NCBI GenBank assembly: GCA_020053615.1
Contig: JAGVMW010000068.1
Coordinates: forward strand, 1 to 6,524
Source: an archaeon
Lineage (GTDB): Archaea > Nanobdellota > Nanobdellia > Woesearchaeales > GW2011-AR9
Direction of reading: 5' to 3'
Length of the DNA: 6,524 nt
Below, piece after piece: positions 4,772 to 6,524 of this stretch. The notes below the pieces were generated by a model. That model had not been told where the DNA came from. It saw only the letters and a list, made by a program, of their open reading frames with translations, and made no database searches. Each line of letters starts with the position of its first letter. Positions within the stretch are counted from its first letter, which is position 1. Both the position numbers and the translations under genes were made by a program.

Positions 4772-4785
4772 GTAATAATTATTAC
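4772..4785. promoter_or_regulatory. 14-bp perfect palindrome upstream of the right operon
   Basis: GTAATAATTATTAC is a perfect palindrome about 9 bp upstream of the TATA box. It overlaps the TTGTAGTAATA block (4767-4777) that is identical to 2230-2240 at the TrmB start. An activator or repressor site is plausible; A+T-rich palindromes also arise by chance. Confidence 0.4.
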
Positions 4786-4836
4786 GAAAAACTACTAAAA
4801 GCCACTTCAGCCTCACTCCTTCCCAAAATAAAGAAA

Positions 4837-4851
4837 ATTGTGCACCACAAT
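4837..4851. promoter_or_regulatory. Inverted repeat ATTGTG-CAC-CACAAT upstream of the ATPase gene
   Basis: Perfect 6-bp arms with a 3-bp spacer end 7 bp before the plus-strand TATA box, over the TFB-recognition position. It differs in sequence from the sites near the left TrmB gene, so a different protein, perhaps the TrmB encoded behind the ATPase, may bind it. Confidence 0.45.
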
Positions 4852-4858
4852 GCAAAGA

Positions 4859-4866
4859 TTTATAAA
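4859..4866 (+). promoter_or_regulatory. TATA box of the ATPase-TrmB unit
   Basis: TTTATAAA predicts a start near 4888, within about 3 nt of the ATPase ATG (4891), and no ribosome site precedes that ATG. A leaderless mRNA is therefore expected. Confidence 0.6.
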
Positions 4867-4890
4867 GAAATGTGCAATATCTTACTTTAA

Positions 4891-6144
4891 ATGCAAGCAA
4901 TAAGAGATGCTCTTCTTCTGCAAAAGAGGGAGCTGGAAACAAGGCTGAAAGAGGATTATGTAGAAAGGCAAGGGGACTTAAAATTAAGCCAGCCCATCAT
5001 CAAAGTAATCATCGGGCCGAGAAGAGCAGGTAAATCTTTTTTTGCTCTCCACTTTTTAAGGAAAACTGGTAATTTTGGCTACGTTAATTTTGATGACGAA
5101 AAGCTGACCGCTATAACCAATTACGATGAAATCATCACTTCTTTAAACTCGCTGTATGACAACCCAAAAGAAATTCTTTTCGATGAGATTCAGAACTTGG
5201 AAAAATGGGAAATATTTGTAAATCGGCTACAAAGACAGGGCTTTAACTTGGTTCTTACTGGAAGCAATTCTCATCTCTTAAGCAAAGAGTTAGCTACGCA
5301 TCTAACCGGAAGGCATCTTTTGGTATTAATTTTGCCTTTCTCATTTAAAGAATACCTGCGTTTGGATAAAAGAGAGCATACCTCTACAGAGATCAGAGAA
5401 AAGTTATCTCGGTACTTAATCGAAGGGGGATATCCAGAGCCATTAGTTAAGAATCTGGATAGGCATGAATATATCTCCACCCTCTTTAATGCCATAGTCT
5501 ACAAAGACATTGTTAAAAGATACAAAATAAGGAATCCTTCTGAAATAGAGAACCTTGCATTCTATCTTATATCTAATGTTGCTCAAGAATACTCTTATCG
5601 CTCTCTAACGAAGAATTGCGGGGTAAAAAGCTCCCATACTACTGAAAAATATTTGGGCTATCTGGAAGAAGCATTTATTTTCTTCACCATTAATAGATTT
5701 GATTATAAAGTCAAAGAACAATTGTCCTCTAATAAGAAAGTGTATTGCATGGACAATGGTTTCATACAAGCTAAAGCCTTTAAAGTCAGCCCGGACTGGG
5801 GAAAACTTTACGAGAACTTAGTGGCCATAAAGCTGAAGAAAGAAGAATTGCAGAACCATTTTCAGGTTTATTATTGGAAAAACCAACAGCAAGAAGAGGT
5901 TGATTTTGTGGTAAAAGAAGGCACGAAGATTAGGCAATTGATTCAGGTTTGCTTTAGCTTTAAAAAATTAGAAACCCAGAATAGGGAAATCCGAGCTTTA
6001 GTTAAAGCCAGCCAGGAATTAAAATGCGCTAATGCAATAGTAATTACTGAGAACTTGGAAAGAGAAGAAGAGGTAGAATGGTTTGGGGATAAAGTTAATA
6101 TAAAGTTCATTCCGTTGTGGAAATGGCTGCTTGAAGAGGTTTAA
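4891..6144 (+). CDS. AAA-family ATPase with DUF4143-like C-terminus
   Basis: This 417-residue cytoplasmic P-loop ATPase is close to the usual family length. Walker A is GPRRAGKS (42-49). Walker B is ILFDE (95-99), with Asp98 for Mg and Glu99 for catalysis. The sensor-1 strand LVLTGSNSHLLS (120-131) is followed by the LTGRH arginine region (138-142) and the family's PFSFKEYL (149-156). Residues about 200-290 match the helical middle part, including IVYKDIVKRY (202-211) and the helix-turn-helix-like KNCGVKSSHTTEKYLGYLEE (241-260). The C-terminal part has the PD-(D/E)XK-like order WK...EEVDFVV (329-341) then LIQVCFSF (350-357); Gln-Val-Cys stands where active nucleases have Glu-x-Lys, so cleavage is doubtful. 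This family is widespread in archaea and its cellular role is not settled. Its stop is 2 nt before a TrmB gene, forming a two-gene operon. Confidence 0.92.
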   Translation: MQAIRDALLLQKRELETRLKEDYVERQGDLKLSQPIIKVIIGPRRAGKSFFALHFLRKTGNFGYVNFDDEKLTAITNYDEIITSLNSLYDNPKEILFDEIQNLEKWEIFVNRLQRQGFNLVLTGSNSHLLSKELATHLTGRHLLVLILPFSFKEYLRLDKREHTSTEIREKLSRYLIEGGYPEPLVKNLDRHEYISTLFNAIVYKDIVKRYKIRNPSEIENLAFYLISNVAQEYSYRSLTKNCGVKSSHTTEKYLGYLEEAFIFFTINRFDYKVKEQLSSNKKVYCMDNGFIQAKAFKVSPDWGKLYENLVAIKLKKEELQNHFQVYYWKNQQQEEVDFVVKEGTKIRQLIQVCFSFKKLETQNREIRALVKASQELKCANAIVITENLEREEEVEWFGDKVNIKFIPLWKWLLEEV

Positions 6145-6146
6145 GC

Positions 6147-6524
6147 ATGGAAATTAAAGAGATATTACTGGGTTTAGGAATGACCAATAACGAAGTCGAA
6201 GTATATCTCACTCTATTAAAGTCAGGCTCCATCTCTGTAAACGATATCGGAGAGAAATCCGGTCTGCACCGTCAAGTGTGCTATGATGCTTTAGAGCGGT
6301 TGCTGGAAAAAGGCTTCGTTTCTTATGTAATTCAAAACAGCAAGAAATATTTCCAAACTCTAAATCCACAGAGATTATTAGACCATCTTGAACAGAAGAA
6401 AGAAGCAGTACAGCAGATTCTTCCCGAATTAATAAAATTTTCTTCTCTCCCTAAAGAAGAAACCGCTATAGAAGTTATCAAAGGGAAAAACGTTATCAGA
6501 ACCATACTCCAAGACGTAATTAAC
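6147..6524 (+). CDS. Second TrmB-family regulator (3' end outside window)
   Basis: Only the first 126 residues are present; the frame is open at the right edge. Residues 5-70 are the winged helix-turn-helix: ILLGLGMTNNEVEVYLTLLK (6-25), recognition region GLHRQVCYDALERL (39-52), wing LEKGFVSYVIQNSKKYFQ (53-70). A Glu/Lys/Gln-rich helix (76-92) gives the dimerising coil, and EVIKGKNVIRTILQDVI (109-125) opens the effector domain. It is plainly a homologue of the regulator at 2240-2992 but well diverged from it. The start is supported by AGAGGT at 6135-6140, inside the end of the ATPase gene, 6 nt before ATG. Encoded in one operon with the ATPase, it probably controls that operon. Confidence 0.88.
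   Translation, partial: MEIKEILLGLGMTNNEVEVYLTLLKSGSISVNDIGEKSGLHRQVCYDALERLLEKGFVSYVIQNSKKYFQTLNPQRLLDHLEQKKEAVQQILPELIKFSSLPKEETAIEVIKGKNVIRTILQDVIN

Noticed and set aside
4730..4942. Minus-strand open frame across the divergent promoter region
   Set aside because: It overlaps the ATPase start and both promoters, has no ribosome site and looks like no protein family.
4891..6144. Calling the ATPase part of a defence or toxin-antitoxin system
   Set aside because: No nuclease, toxin or known defence partner is adjacent; the only partner is a TrmB regulator.

Overview
The window looks archaeal. Clear archaeal-type TATA boxes (TTTATAAA, TTTAAATA) lie about 25 bp before the expected transcription starts. 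Two forward units would be leaderless or nearly so, and internal genes carry strong GGAGG/GAGGTGA-type Shine-Dalgarno sites. There are two TrmB-family regulators and an archaeal-style AAA ATPase with a DUF4143-like C-terminus. The DNA is A+T-rich and shows no housekeeping gene, tRNA, rRNA, insertion sequence or CRISPR array. A small-genome lineage such as DPANN (Woesearchaeota or Diapherotrites-like) is my guess from the flavour of the receiver-like proteins, not something the sequence proves.

Layout. On the minus strand, positions 2131 down to 1 hold a cluster: a CxxC protein of unknown function (1592-2131), a compact receiver-domain protein (945-1577), a small Tat-exported lipoprotein (498-839) and a second Tat lipoprotein with an EF-hand (running off the left edge, 1-478). 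The two lipoproteins have their own TATA box and a 14-bp palindrome in the 105-bp gap before them. Divergent from this cluster is a full TrmB-type regulator (2240-2992, plus), which shares a perfectly symmetric TATA box with it. A second minus-strand operon (4686 down to 3016) holds a small two-helix membrane protein (4393-4686), a receiver-like protein with a long C-terminal extension (3518-4360) and a basic-tailed unknown protein (3016-3513) whose start codon appears to be ATA. Divergent from that operon is an AAA ATPase (4891-6144, plus), followed 2 nt later by a second TrmB regulator cut off by the right edge (6147-6524).

How the parts relate. The two minus-strand operons are tied together by sequence. 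A leader of about 35 bp (A-rich tract, then ATGGAGGGATGA, then A-run and start codon) occurs four times: once before each operon's first gene, and again before the second and third genes of the right operon. Their promoter regions also share a TAGTGRTAACATA block, a TTTAAATA box and a TTGTAGTAATA block. The simplest reading is one regulon under the TrmB protein encoded between them. It would supply two receiver-type proteins, a small membrane protein and two surface lipoproteins. No histidine kinase is present, so what the receivers sense and control is unknown. No stretch over 300 bp lacks a gene; the longest gap is 4687-4890 and is full of promoter-type elements.
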